Origin: Xanthomonas boreopolis
Lineage (GTDB): Bacteria; Pseudomonadota; Gammaproteobacteria; Xanthomonadales; Xanthomonadaceae
Assembly: GCA_014654535.1 (NCBI GenBank)
Contig: BNBA01000008.1
Coordinates: 62,001 to 126,000 of the forward strand
Length of the DNA stretch: 64,000 nucleotides
Direction of reading: 5' to 3'
This document shows positions 53,356 through 62,513 of this stretch, piece after piece (within the stretch, counting starts at the first letter, position 1; each line of letters begins with the position of its first letter). The translations under genes were made by a program, and so were the position numbers. Below the pieces are notes generated by a model. It saw only the letters and a list, made by a program, of their open reading frames with translations, was not told the origin of the DNA and made no database searches.

Positions 53356-54816
53356 ATGGCTTTGTTACAAGGATCGGTTCGCGAGCTTGCCACGAGTGAT
53401 ATTCGCCTGCGTCCGCCAGGATCGCTGGTGGCTTTCGGTGCGTGGCTTCGCATCGCCGACGTCGCGGCGGTGCTCGCGGCGGTGGCTTGCGCGCAGTGGC
53501 TGCGCTTCGGTTGGGGCGTCCCGTCCCCCGCGCAACGGATGGCCATCGGGACGTTGTTGCTCTACGCACTTCTGGGTTTCGCCGTCACTCCGCTTTACCG
53601 GCAGTGGCGCAGCCGCAGTTTCACCCACGAGCTGGCCATGCTCACGGTGTGCTGGCTGGCGATCTTCGCCGCCTTTTCGCTGCACGCGATCCTGGTGCAG
53701 ATGGGGAACGTCCTTTCCCGGGCCTGGCTCGCCTACAGCTTCGTGATCGGCTACGCCGGCATGGTCGCCGTGCGATTCGCCGTGAGAACCCGCCTGCACA
53801 TACTGCGCCGCCAGGGTTGGGGGCAGCAGCGGGTCGTGGTGCTGGGGCTGCGACCGCCGGTGCTGAAGCTGCATCGCTACCTGCAGGCGTGCCCCGGGTT
53901 GGGGGTGGGCATCAGCGGCTACTTCGCTTCCCCGAACGACACGCGCTTCGGCGTGCGCGACGACCTGCCGCGCTGCCTGGGCACCCTCGATACGCTGGAA
54001 GCCTACCTGCATGCGTCCCGGCACGAGGTCGACCAGGTCTGGATCTCGATGCCCTTGTCCGAGGGGGAGGGTGGCCTCAAGGCCGTGCTCAAGACGCTGG
54101 AACGCTTCCCCGTCCCGGTCAAGCTGCTCCCCGACATCCGCACCTTCGGCATGCTCAACCCGAGCGTCGAGCAAATCGGTCGCGTGCCGATGATCAACCT
54201 GCGCCAAGGGCTGTCGAAGAGCAATTACCAGGTCCTCAAGCGCATCGAGGACGTGATCGTGGCCTCGTTCGCGGTGATCGTGCTGTCCCCGTTGCTGGTG
54301 GCGCTGGCCATCGGCGTGAAACTGAGTTCGCCGGGGCCGGTGCTGTTCCGGCAGCGTCGCCATGGCCTGGGCGGGAAGGAATTCCACATGCTCAAGTTCC
54401 GCTCGATGCACGTGCACAAGGAAGCGGCCGGCAAGGTGACCCAGGCCACGCGCAACGATCCCCGGGTCACGCGCTTCGGCGCGTTCCTGCGCCGGACCAG
54501 CCTCGACGAGCTTCCCCAGTTCTTCAACGTACTGGGCGGCAGCATGTCGGTGGTCGGGCCGCGGCCGCATGCGGTGCAACACAACAACCATTACGAGCAT
54601 CTCATCGATCGCTACATGCACCGCCACTACGTGAAGCCCGGCATCACCGGATGGGCGCAGGTGCATGGGTTGCGCGGCGAAATTCACGAATTGCGTTCAA
54701 TGCGCAAGCGCGTGCAGTACGACATCGACTACATTCGGCGCTGGAGCCTGTGGCTGGACCTCAAGATCGTCGTGCTGACGGCGCTCCGGGTACTGGGGCA
54801 GAAGACCGCGTACTGA
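53356..54816 (+). CDS. Undecaprenyl-phosphate sugar-1-phosphate transferase (GumD/WcaJ type)
   Basis: A 486-residue polyisoprenyl-phosphate hexose-1-phosphate transferase that starts repeat-unit assembly, most likely by moving glucose-1-phosphate to undecaprenyl phosphate. The N-terminal half has four membrane helices and a CoA-binding-like domain (RVVVLGLRPP). The C-terminal catalytic domain has a re-entrant helix (RIEDVIVASFAVIVLSPLLVALAIGVKLSSPGPVLFRQRRHGLGGKEFHMLKFRSM) and TSLDELPQFFNVLGGSMSVVGPRPHAV. TGGAGGAC precedes the ATG. First gene of the exopolysaccharide cluster; the 224-bp region before it probably carries the promoter. A galactose-type PglC or WbaP role is less likely. Confidence 0.93.
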   Translation: MALLQGSVRELATSDIRLRPPGSLVAFGAWLRIADVAAVLAAVACAQWLRFGWGVPSPAQRMAIGTLLLYALLGFAVTPLYRQWRSRSFTHELAMLTVCWLAIFAAFSLHAILVQMGNVLSRAWLAYSFVIGYAGMVAVRFAVRTRLHILRRQGWGQQRVVVLGLRPPVLKLHRYLQACPGLGVGISGYFASPNDTRFGVRDDLPRCLGTLDTLEAYLHASRHEVDQVWISMPLSEGEGGLKAVLKTLERFPVPVKLLPDIRTFGMLNPSVEQIGRVPMINLRQGLSKSNYQVLKRIEDVIVASFAVIVLSPLLVALAIGVKLSSPGPVLFRQRRHGLGGKEFHMLKFRSMHVHKEAAGKVTQATRNDPRVTRFGAFLRRTSLDELPQFFNVLGGSMSVVGPRPHAVQHNNHYEHLIDRYMHRHYVKPGITGWAQVHGLRGEIHELRSMRKRVQYDIDYIRRWSLWLDLKIVVLTALRVLGQKTAY

Positions 54817-54902
54817 CGTTCAGTCGGTGGCCGGGTTCTGCGATTGAATGCCGTCCCGCGAGCGGCTAAGGTCTGTTCAACGGATGAACAAAGGTGCGGC
54901 AG

Positions 54903-55259
54903 GTGCAGTCCGAAGAAGTGCGGCACCGACTGTTGAGGATGATCGAGGAGCGGCCCGGATTGACCCAACGCGAGGCTGCCGTCGAGCTTGGCATCAGCGT
55001 GGGCAAGGTGAATTACTGTCTGCGTGCGCTGGTGGATCGTGGCTACGTCAAGCTCGGCAACTTCCGGCGCAGCCCCGACAAGCGCAAGTACCGCTACTGG
55101 CTCACGCCGTCGGGCATCGAGGAAAAGACCCGCATCACCGTTCATTTCCTGCGGCGCAAGCTGGATGAATACGAGCGCCTGAAACGTGAAATCGACATGT
55201 TGATGGCCGAAGTGGGCGGCACCGGGGCGTCGCCCGAACGGCCGAGGGAGAGCCGCTGA
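54903..55259 (+). CDS. MarR family EPS-associated transcriptional regulator
   Basis: A winged-helix regulator of about 118 residues from the small EPS-associated MarR group. The helix-turn-helix is RLLRMIEERPGLTQREAAVELGISVGKVNYCLRALVDRGYVKLGNF, the wing is RRSPDKRKYRYWLTPSG, and a C-terminal helix (TVHFLRRKLDEYERLKREIDMLMAEV) probably dimerises. Start: GTG at 54903 lies 8 bp after AAAGG; a GTG at 54894 is also in frame. Its stop overlaps the RfaH-like start (TGATG), so the two regulators are made together. The group is typically found at the head of polysaccharide clusters. Confidence 0.88.
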   Translation: MQSEEVRHRLLRMIEERPGLTQREAAVELGISVGKVNYCLRALVDRGYVKLGNFRRSPDKRKYRYWLTPSGIEEKTRITVHFLRRKLDEYERLKREIDMLMAEVGGTGASPERPRESR

Positions 55260-55753
55260 TGCGCGGCTGGCATCTCGTGCTCACCCGGCCCAGGCAGGAG
55301 CGGGTGGCCATGGCGCAGCTCGAACGCCAGGGCTACGAAGTGTGGTTGCCGATGGCGCGCGATCGCGCGGGCAACCTCGATTCCACGCGCGTCGTGCCCC
55401 TTTTTCCACGTTACCTGTTTGTCAACGTGGATAGCGAAACTGACAACACCGCTCCCATCCGCAGCACGATCGGGTGTTGCGGGTTGGTGCGGTTCGGAAT
55501 GACGTTGGCCATGCTGCCGGCGCAGGCGGCCGAAGCGATCCGCCAGCGCTGCGATGACCAAGGCTGTGTCCGCACCGGGGACGATTGGGCGCCCGGCTCC
55601 CGCCTGAAAGTGCTCGATGGGCCCTTTGCCGGGTTCGAGGCGGTGTTCCAGGCGCGTTCGGCCAGCGAGCGCGTCTCGGTGCTGTTGCATTGGCTGGGCG
55701 TGACCCGGCCGGTACAAATGTCGGCCGGAAGCCTGAAGCTCCTGGCCAGCTGA
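55259..55753 (+). CDS. rfaH: RfaH-type specialised NusG paralogue
   Basis: A 164-residue transcription elongation factor. The NGN domain spans 1-100 (GWHLVLTRPRQERVAMAQLERQGYEVWLPM and PLFPRYLFVNVD). A C-terminal KOW-type domain starts near 112 (GSRLKVLDGPFAGFEAVFQARSASERVSVLLHWLG). Absence of the NusG core length and location at a polysaccharide cluster mark it as RfaH-like: it would load on RNA polymerase at an ops site and suppress Rho-dependent termination in long operons. A perfect ops element lies 66 bp after its stop. Translationally coupled to the MarR-EPS gene. Confidence 0.9.
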   Translation: MRGWHLVLTRPRQERVAMAQLERQGYEVWLPMARDRAGNLDSTRVVPLFPRYLFVNVDSETDNTAPIRSTIGCCGLVRFGMTLAMLPAQAAEAIRQRCDDQGCVRTGDDWAPGSRLKVLDGPFAGFEAVFQARSASERVSVLLHWLGVTRPVQMSAGSLKLLAS

Positions 55754-55818
55754 ACCCGCGGGGCGCCGCAAGGCGCGTTGCGGCATGCATTCATGCGTGA
55801 CCCTTCGGGCGAACGTAG

Positions 55819-55830
55819 GGCGGTAGCGTG
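55819..55830 (+). promoter_or_regulatory. ops element (JUMPstart core), RfaH recruitment site
   Basis: GGCGGTAGCGTG matches the enterobacterial ops consensus GGCGGTAGNNTG at every position. It lies in the transcribed 118-bp leader between the rfaH-like gene and ugd, 41 bp before the ugd start. This is the canonical position for RfaH loading ahead of capsule genes. Confidence 0.85.
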
Positions 55831-55871
55831 CCTGAAGCCACCGATCGATTCTCAACGAGGAACCCCCACGA

Positions 55872-57038
55872 ATGAAGATCGCGATTGCCGGAACGGGATA
55901 TGTAGGGCTTTCCAATGCCGTATTGCTGGCGCAGCGACACAAGGTCGTTGCCCTGGACATCGACGCAGGCAAGGTCGAATTGCTCAATCGCAAGCAGTCG
56001 CCCATCGAAGACGTCGACATCCAGGAATACCTGGGCAACCGCTCCCTGGATCTCAAGGCAACGCTGGACAAGCGCGAAGCCTATGAAGGAGCCGATTTCG
56101 TCGTCATCGCCACGCCGACCGACTACGACGAACAGACGAACTATTTCAATACGCGCTCGGTCGAGGCGGTGATCGCCGACGTGCTGGCGATCAACCCGGC
56201 GGCCGTGATGGTGATCAAGTCCACGGTGCCGGTGGGATTCACGGCCAAGATGCGCGAGCAGTTCGGCGTGGACAACATCCTTTTCTCGCCCGAGTTCCTG
56301 CGCGAGGGCAGGGCGCTGTACGACAACCTGCATCCCAGCCGCATCATCGTGGGCGAGCGCTCGGAGCGCGCGCGCGCCTTCGCAGGCCTGTTGCAGGAAG
56401 GCGCGCTGCGCAAGGACGTGCCGGTGCTGTTCACCGGATCGACCGAGGCCGAGGCCATCAAGCTGTTCGCCAACACCTATCTCGCCATGCGCGTCTCGTT
56501 CTTCAACGAGCTGGACACCTACGCGGTCTGCCGCGATCTGGATACGCGGCAGATCATCGAAGGCGTCAGCCTCGATCCGCGCATAGGCGGGCACTACAAC
56601 AATCCTTCCTTCGGCTACGGCGGCTACTGCTTGCCCAAGGACACCAAGCAGCTGTTGGCGAACTACAGCGACGTCCCGCAGAACCTGATCCAGGCGATCG
56701 TTTCTTCGAACTCGACACGCAAGGACTTCATCGCCGCGGAAGTGCTCAAGCGCAACCCGCGCGTGGTGGGGGTGCATCGCCTGATCATGAAGGCGGGCTC
56801 CGACAATTTCCGCGCCTCCAGCATCCAGGGCATCATGAAGCGCATCAAGGCCAAGGGCGTGGAAGTGATCGTCTACGAGCCCGTGCTCAAGCAGGCGGAA
56901 TTCTTCCGTTCGCGGGTCGTCAACGACCTGGAGCAGTTCAAGCGCGAAGCCGACGTGATCCTGGCCAATCGGCTTACGCCGGATCTCCAGGACGTTCAGG
57001 AAAAGGTTTACAGCCGCGATCTGTTCGGCGCGGATTGA
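55872..57038 (+). CDS. ugd: UDP-glucose 6-dehydrogenase
   Basis: A 388-residue NAD-dependent enzyme that oxidises UDP-glucose twice to UDP-glucuronate for polysaccharide synthesis. The Rossmann start is [20 protein letters not shown]. Further motifs are [16 protein letters not shown] and [20 protein letters not shown]. The catalytic cysteine C253 lies in [15 protein letters not shown], and the UDP-binding C-terminal domain ends [11 protein letters not shown]. Length and sequence match the short E. coli Ugd class. It implies glucuronic acid in the polymer. A decayed second copy lies at 60769-60935. Confidence 0.96.
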   Translation: MKIAIAGTGYVGLSNAVLLAQRHKVVALDIDAGKVELLNRKQSPIEDVDIQEYLGNRSLDLKATLDKREAYEGADFVVIATPTDYDEQTNYFNTRSVEAVIADVLAINPAAVMVIKSTVPVGFTAKMREQFGVDNILFSPEFLREGRALYDNLHPSRIIVGERSERARAFAGLLQEGALRKDVPVLFTGSTEAEAIKLFANTYLAMRVSFFNELDTYAVCRDLDTRQIIEGVSLDPRIGGHYNNPSFGYGGYCLPKDTKQLLANYSDVPQNLIQAIVSSNSTRKDFIAAEVLKRNPRVVGVHRLIMKAGSDNFRASSIQGIMKRIKAKGVEVIVYEPVLKQAEFFRSRVVNDLEQFKREADVILANRLTPDLQDVQEKVYSRDLFGAD

Positions 57039-57046
57039 GGCCTGCC

Positions 57047-57077
57047 AAGTGCGCGGAATTTGCAACGCCGCGCACTT
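57047..57077 (+). terminator. Hairpin after ugd
   Basis: AAGTGCGCGG (57047-57056) and CCGCGCACTT (57068-57077) form a perfect 10-bp stem with an 11-nt loop, 9 bp after the ugd stop, followed by TCCCC. A partial terminator is likely; RfaH loaded upstream could help polymerase pass it into wzb-wzc. The remaining 57078-57246 gap has no gene. Confidence 0.5.
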
Positions 57078-57246
57078 TCCCCTGGATATTGTTCCATCTT
57101 TTGGTATTGCAGGAGGCCGGACTTTCCCGTCGAGGGCCTGGCCTGCCCAGTTGGGGTATCCTTGCGCGCCGTGTCCCGGCCTAAGGGGCACGAGAGGGGC
57201 CCGCCCTTGGCGTACGGGCGACAGACTTACTGGGATTCTTAGATAG

Positions 57247-57681
57247 GTGTTCAAGAACATTTTGTTTGTCTGCGTCGGCAACATCTGCCGCAGTCCTTCG
57301 GCCGAAGCGATGATGCAGCATGCCTTGCAAGGGCGGGATATCCAGGTCTCCTCGGCGGGCCTCGGAGCATTGGTGGGCCGTTCCATCGATCCCACCGCGC
57401 AGGAACTGCTGGTAGAGCATGGATTCGATGCGAGTGGACACCGCGCCCGCCAGATCGACCCAAGCATCCTTGCGGCCGCCGACCTCGTGTTGGTGATGGA
57501 GCGCAAACACCTGAAGGCCATCGCCGACCAGGCCCCCGAAGCTTCCGGAAAGAGCTTCTTGCTCGGCAAATGGCAATCCGATCGGGAAATTCCCGACCCT
57601 TACCGCCAGCAGCGCCCCGCTTTCGAGCACGTCTACCGCCTCATGGCGGAAGGCGTCGAGAGCTGGCGACGCTACCTTTGA
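57247..57681 (+). CDS. wzb: Low-molecular-weight protein tyrosine phosphatase (Wzb)
   Basis: A 144-residue cytoplasmic phosphatase. P-loop C9-VGNIC-R15-S is the CX5R signature, and general acid D117 sits in IPDPYRQ. It would dephosphorylate the tyrosine-rich tail of the Wzc kinase encoded 49 bp downstream, cycling polymer assembly. The start is a GTG at 57247. No wza outer-membrane channel gene lies between it and wzc, in contrast to the enterobacterial wza-wzb-wzc order. Confidence 0.93.
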   Translation: MFKNILFVCVGNICRSPSAEAMMQHALQGRDIQVSSAGLGALVGRSIDPTAQELLVEHGFDASGHRARQIDPSILAAADLVLVMERKHLKAIADQAPEASGKSFLLGKWQSDREIPDPYRQQRPAFEHVYRLMAEGVESWRRYL

Positions 57682-57730
57682 CTCCTTTCTTAACCCCCTT
57701 TCTCTTTACCTACCGAGCCATCCGCCTGCC

Positions 57731-59950
57731 ATGACGAGCCAAGATCCACGAGCCACCCCTGCTGTCGATGCGGATGAGATCGATCTGCGGCAATTGCTGG
57801 GAACCCTGATCGATCACAAATGGTGGATCGCCGGTATTACCGGGCTCTTCTTCGTTGTGGCAGTGGCGTATGCCTTGCTGGCGACCCCCATTTACCAGGC
57901 CAATGCCATGGTGCAGGTGGAATCCAAGATACCCTCGCTGCCGGGGTTGACGGACCTGACCCAGACCCTGGGCGTGGGAGGCAGTTCCGAGGCCACGACC
58001 GAGATCGCGCTGATCACCTCGCGCGCCGTCGTCGGTACTGCCATGGACGAACTCAAGCTGGACGTGAAGATCGAACCCTATCGCTTCCCGTTGCTGGGGG
58101 GCTACCTCGCGCGCAAGGCGGAGAAGGCGGATCCTGACTCGGTGGCCAAGCCTTGGCTCGGATTCAACAGCTTCGGCTGGGGGGGCGAGAAGCTGGATAT
58201 CTTCCAGTTCGAGGTGCCGGCCCGCCTGCTGGACACGGATTTCACGCTGACGGCAGGCGATACACCAGGAAGCTTCGTTCTTACCGCCGACGACGTGGAT
58301 TTACCCGCGCTGCGAGGGAAAGTGGGGGAAACCGCAGAGGGTCATGGCGTAAAGATCCAAGTCGCTCAACTGAAGGCCAATCCAGGAACCCGCTTCCATG
58401 TGACAAAGCTACGTCGATTGAACGTTATTTCTGACTTGCAGGACGATGTCATGGTTTCCGAATCTGGAAAAGATTCGGGAATCCTGGCCTTGAGTTACGA
58501 GAACGCCGATCCCGTCCTGGCTGAGAATTTCCTGCAGCACGTGGCCCAAGCCTACGTCCGCCAGAATGTGGAGCGCAATTCGGCGGAAGCGTCAGCGCAG
58601 CTCGCCTTCGTCAAGGAACAGTTGCCCAATGTCCGCAAACAAGTAGATGCAGCCCAGGAAGCGTTGAGCGCCTACCAGACCAAGGCCAATTCGGTCGATC
58701 TCAGTTTGCAGACCAAGGGCTTGCTGGACCAGGCGGTCGCCGTGGAGACCAGTATCCAGCAGTTGCGCATGCAGCAGGCAGAAATGGACCGCAAGTTCAC
58801 CCGCGACCACCCGGCCTATCAGGCCTTGTTGCGCCAGATCGGCGAGCTGGAAGGACGCAAGGCCGGCTTCCAGGGGCAGGTCAAGCAGTTGCCCGAAGCG
58901 CAGCAAGAGTTGCTCAAGCTGACCCGCGACGTGCAAGTCAGCAACGAGATGTACACCGCGCTGCTGGGGCAAGCCCAACAGCTGGATGTGGCGCGCGCTG
59001 GTACGGTGGGCAACGTGCGCATCGTCGATCCGGCGGCAGTGGACGAGACCGACCCGGTGAAGCCTCGCAAGGGGCTGATCATACTCGTAGGTGCACTGCT
59101 TGGAGCCTTTCTCTCCGTAGGCATCGTGCTGCTGAAGCAGATGCTCAATCGGGGAATCGAAGACCCTGCGCACATCGAGGAGTTGGGATTGCCGGTGTAT
59201 GCCTCGATTCCGGTAAGCCCCGTCCAGGTGAATGATTCGGTGCGCGGTCGTTTCCGTGCCGACGGCAAGCTCCATCTGCTAGCGGTGAACGAACCGGCCG
59301 ATCTTGCTGTGGAAGCGATTCGGAGTCTACGGACCAGCCTGCATTTCGCCCGTCTGGAAGCGAAGAACAATGTTGTGTTGATCTCAGGTTCCAGTCCCAA
59401 CGCGGGCAAGACATTCGTGTCAGCGAATCTGGCCACGGTGATCGCACAGGCGGGGCAGCGAGTGCTGATCATCGATGCGGATATGCGTAAAGGCACACTG
59501 CATAAGGCGCTGGGTGCTTCGCAGTCCCCAGGTCTGTCGGAAGTACTGGTTGGCGACATTTCCGTTGAGCAGGCCAGCCGCATACTGCCTGGCGTGGAAA
59601 ACTTGCGGTTCATCGCGCGTGGCGACGTGCCGCCGAACCCCTCTGAATTGCTGATGCACGAGAACTTCACTCGTCTGTTGCAACGAGTAACCGAGGAGTA
59701 CGATCTAGTTATCATCGATACTCCGCCGATCCTAGCGGTAACGGACGCCGCGATCATTGCCCACCATGCTGGCACCAGCCTGCTGGTGGCAAGATTCGGC
59801 TTGAACCAACAGAAGGAACTGGCACTGGCTAAGAAGCGTTTCGAGCAAAACAACGTCAAACTCAAGGGCGCGATCTTCAATGCTGTCGAACGCCGCGCGA
59901 CCGGCTACTACAGTTACGGCTACTACGAGTACAAGTCCAATAAGAGCTGA
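57731..59950 (+). CDS. wzc: Polysaccharide co-polymerase and tyrosine autokinase (Wzc)
   Basis: A 739-residue inner-membrane protein controlling polymer length and export. Two membrane helices (about 32-52 and 450-470) flank a large periplasmic Wzz domain with coiled-coil segments (about 275-420). The cytoplasmic BY-kinase has Walker A SSPNAGKTF (about 555-563), Walker A' IIDADMRKG (about 579-587) and Walker B VIIDTPPIL (about 660-668). The C-terminal tyrosine cluster YYSYGYYEY (about 724-732) is the autophosphorylation tail. It pairs with Wzb upstream. Last high-GC gene before the composition change. Confidence 0.94.
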   Translation: MTSQDPRATPAVDADEIDLRQLLGTLIDHKWWIAGITGLFFVVAVAYALLATPIYQANAMVQVESKIPSLPGLTDLTQTLGVGGSSEATTEIALITSRAVVGTAMDELKLDVKIEPYRFPLLGGYLARKAEKADPDSVAKPWLGFNSFGWGGEKLDIFQFEVPARLLDTDFTLTAGDTPGSFVLTADDVDLPALRGKVGETAEGHGVKIQVAQLKANPGTRFHVTKLRRLNVISDLQDDVMVSESGKDSGILALSYENADPVLAENFLQHVAQAYVRQNVERNSAEASAQLAFVKEQLPNVRKQVDAAQEALSAYQTKANSVDLSLQTKGLLDQAVAVETSIQQLRMQQAEMDRKFTRDHPAYQALLRQIGELEGRKAGFQGQVKQLPEAQQELLKLTRDVQVSNEMYTALLGQAQQLDVARAGTVGNVRIVDPAAVDETDPVKPRKGLIILVGALLGAFLSVGIVLLKQMLNRGIEDPAHIEELGLPVYASIPVSPVQVNDSVRGRFRADGKLHLLAVNEPADLAVEAIRSLRTSLHFARLEAKNNVVLISGSSPNAGKTFVSANLATVIAQAGQRVLIIDADMRKGTLHKALGASQSPGLSEVLVGDISVEQASRILPGVENLRFIARGDVPPNPSELLMHENFTRLLQRVTEEYDLVIIDTPPILAVTDAAIIAHHAGTSLLVARFGLNQQKELALAKKRFEQNNVKLKGAIFNAVERRATGYYSYGYYEYKSNKS

Positions 59951-60768
59951 GATCGCGTTATCCGGGGAACCTGGCGCTAGCGACCACGTCTCGCAACTTT
60001 CGTGCAAGGGACATACGCTCTTTGTAGAAGGGGATGCTCTAAAATGGCATGGAACACTCCTCATGTGCGAACGTATCATTATGAAGCTTGGGCGTTCTTG
60101 TGTGTTCTTATGTAGGAAGGCTCGAGTGTTGACAGGCTAGGCCTATGGAAGAAGCCATCCCATGACAGCTCACTTCCAGAAACAGGTCATCCCTTCTCAC
60201 CAAGCAGTGCTGTGCTAGTGCGCCCTGGCGGCATGGCCCCCTGTTTAAGGCCCTCAAAATCCAGTTTAGTGCGCGTGGTTCAAACTCATCGCCAGTGCAC
60301 CCGCTAACCAATTTCACACGGTGTAGGAGTGACGTAACCGCGGGTGGCTTCCCGATTGGCACCAAGCTCCGCGGAACTCCCCACGATCCTTCGATGGATA
60401 AGCCTCAGCCTCGACAGGTTTAAAAAGCTAGCGCGGCTGGAAGCTTCGCGTCCGCAGACTTTCTCGCTCCCGACTTGGGGCTTATTAGTTGGCGAAAGGC
60501 ACCGCTAGATTCCGAAGTCAAGTAGGCCTCTATCATTCAGGGCAATAATTCAGTGAGCGCAGAGGCCAGCAGTCTCCATCATGAGTTTCCCCTACGCGGT
60601 TCCCTGGGCTCCAAACTTTTCTTTCCGCGCTTCACTATCAAAGACCTCATGAAGCCAATCAGTACTGGCACGGATTGCAGTGATCTATCAGATACGTCCT
60701 GCTCACTCAGCACTAAACTGTCCGACTACGACGTAAAGGCCAACTATTCCAGCATGCGCTCATTGGAC
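59951..60768. other. Gene-free, decayed region after wzc
   Basis: About 820 bp with stop codons in all frames, mixed base composition, and no ribosome-bound open frame that I can support. An 86-codon open frame at 60553-60813 has no recognisable family; its end overlaps the ugd remnant and I treat it as chance. The region looks like scar DNA at the edge of an exchanged cassette. Confidence 0.6.
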
Positions 60769-60935
60769 TTGGTGATTATCGAGGTGAAGGTAATCAATCA
60801 AGCTCTAACATAGGGAGGTGTGAAGTGGCTGAAGGCAAAGGTGTTGAAGTTATTCTGTTTAAGCCAGTTCTTGAGTCTGATTAACTTTTCAGGTCTCCCG
60901 TCATGTCTGATATTGAAGATTTCAAGAAATATCAA
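60769..60935 (+). pseudogene. ugd: Remnant of a second ugd (C-terminal part)
   Basis: Conceptual translation with frame shifts reads GGVKWLKAK, then GVEVILFKPVLESD-stop-LFRSPVMSDIEDFKKY. This aligns with the intact Ugd of this window over [19 protein letters not shown] and [16 protein letters not shown]. At least two stops (TAG near 60811, TAA near 60881) and two frame breaks show decay. Codon use is AT-richer than the intact gene 4 kb upstream, so the source was probably a foreign ugd rather than a local duplicate. Confidence 0.72.
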
Positions 60936-61027
60936 ATGCGATGGCAACTAATAGGAAGGCACCTGAATTGAGTGAAGCAGTAGGATCCACTTCTACGGTA
61001 TATTCGGCGGTGATCGGGGAGCTCGTT

Positions 61028-62512
61028 GTGAATAATCAGGGTAAAAATCTCGCAGGGCGAGCCCTGGGCGGCGCGGCTATTACAATGGGTGGTCAAGCCA
61101 TAAAAATAGCGATTCAGTTTCTTGGAATAGTATTCTTGGCTAGGTTGTTGGATCCGGCAGACTATGGTTTGCTCGCGATGGTCACAACAATAGTGGGAGT
61201 AGGAGAAATATTGAGGGATTTCGGCCTATCATCTGCCGCAATCCAAGCTCAGAGAGTAAGTTCAGGGCAACGTAATAACCTTTTTTGGCTGAACACCGCA
61301 ATCGGTACTCTTCTTGCGTTGGCTATATATATAGCAAGCGGCGCCATGGCTCGCTTTTATGGAGAGCCGCGACTAGTGCCAATCTCCCAAATTCTTGCAT
61401 CGACATTTATTATTAATGGAATGGCGACGCAATATAGGGCACAGCTTAGCAGGAATCTTAATTTCTCGGCTTTATCTTTCTCAGATGTGGCAAGCCAATT
61501 CTTAGGACTTTTATTTGGAATTGGGCTTGCGTTAGCAGGCGGAAGCTACTGGGCACTTGTGGCTCAGCAAATAGCGCAATCATTGACCGCGCTGCTGTTG
61601 ATGGTGACGGCAACCCGATGGATACCTGGAAAGTATAGCACTAAGGATTCAATTCGCCCCTTTTTGGGATTTGGATGGAGTTTAATGGCGTCTCAGATAC
61701 TTGGTTATGCAAGTAGAAACATTGGCCAAGTTATAATCGGGAATAGACTTGGCGCTGACGCAATTGGCTTGTATAACAGAGCATTTCAGCTTTTAATGAT
61801 GCCATTAAATCAAATAAACGCGCCGTCAACAACTGTTGCGCTTCCTGTTTTGTCAAGATTGCAAGACGATAGTGAGCAGTTCAACCGTCTTCTATTGCGA
61901 GGTCAGACTGCATTGCTACATCTCGTGATATCTATATTTTCATTTTCAATTGCGTTTTCGCATCCATTGATTGTATTGGCCCTAGGAGAAAAATGGAGGG
62001 CTGCTGCCGATGTCTTCAGGATTCTCTCTGTTGGTGGTATATTCCAAGCGGCTGCGTATGCCGCCTATTGGGTGTTCCTGGCAAAGGGTCATACCCGGCA
62101 ACAGCTAATTTACTCAATAGTCGGAAGAACTATTGTTATCACTGTGGTGCTAATAACAGTTCCTTTCGGACTTATTGGGGTAGCAATCGGCTATGCGGTT
62201 GGGCTTTTTGCATTATGGATTTTGTCGCTCTTTTGGATTGGTAAGATAACTGATGTGCCCGCTTGGAAAATGTTTACCAATAGTTGCATAGCCATTGTAG
62301 GTTATGGAATGGCCTCTCTGGCGTCGTACTTAGTGATGCTGCGACTACCTCCAGTAAGTTATTTTTCTCAGCTTTCAATAGGGTGTGTCAGTATGATCAT
62401 CTTTACTGCTATAGTTTACCTCGTGTGGCCTGCATTTAGGAGAGACCTGCAGCAAGTGATTAGCTCTCCAATAAAGTTAATCAGGGTCAAGATAAACAAA
62501 GGAAGGGATTGA
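61028..62512 (+). CDS. wzx: Polysaccharide flippase, Wzx/WzxC family
   Basis: A membrane protein of about 494 residues in the polysaccharide transporter family (MOP superfamily) with twelve to fourteen helices, flipping lipid-linked repeat units to the periplasm. LAGRALGGAAITMGGQAIKIAIQFLGIVFLARLLDPADYGLLAMV is the WzxC-type start, and LNFSALSFSDVASQFLG and FGWSLMASQILGYASRNIGQVIIGNRLGADAIGLYNRAFQL are family stretches. Start: the GTG at 61028 follows GGGGAG with 8-nt spacing. The ATG at 60941 would add 29 residues that begin in the ugd remnant. Base composition is much AT-richer than upstream, pointing to transfer. Confidence 0.9.
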   Translation: MNNQGKNLAGRALGGAAITMGGQAIKIAIQFLGIVFLARLLDPADYGLLAMVTTIVGVGEILRDFGLSSAAIQAQRVSSGQRNNLFWLNTAIGTLLALAIYIASGAMARFYGEPRLVPISQILASTFIINGMATQYRAQLSRNLNFSALSFSDVASQFLGLLFGIGLALAGGSYWALVAQQIAQSLTALLLMVTATRWIPGKYSTKDSIRPFLGFGWSLMASQILGYASRNIGQVIIGNRLGADAIGLYNRAFQLLMMPLNQINAPSTTVALPVLSRLQDDSEQFNRLLLRGQTALLHLVISIFSFSIAFSHPLIVLALGEKWRAAADVFRILSVGGIFQAAAYAAYWVFLAKGHTRQQLIYSIVGRTIVITVVLITVPFGLIGVAIGYAVGLFALWILSLFWIGKITDVPAWKMFTNSCIAIVGYGMASLASYLVMLRLPPVSYFSQLSIGCVSMIIFTAIVYLVWPAFRRDLQQVISSPIKLIRVKINKGRD

Positions 62513-62513
62513 A

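Noticed and set aside
60553-60813. 86-codon open frame in the scar before wzx
   Set aside because: No ribosome-binding site, no recognisable family, serine-rich low-information sequence, and its end overlaps the ugd remnant read in part of the same frame; best seen as chance.
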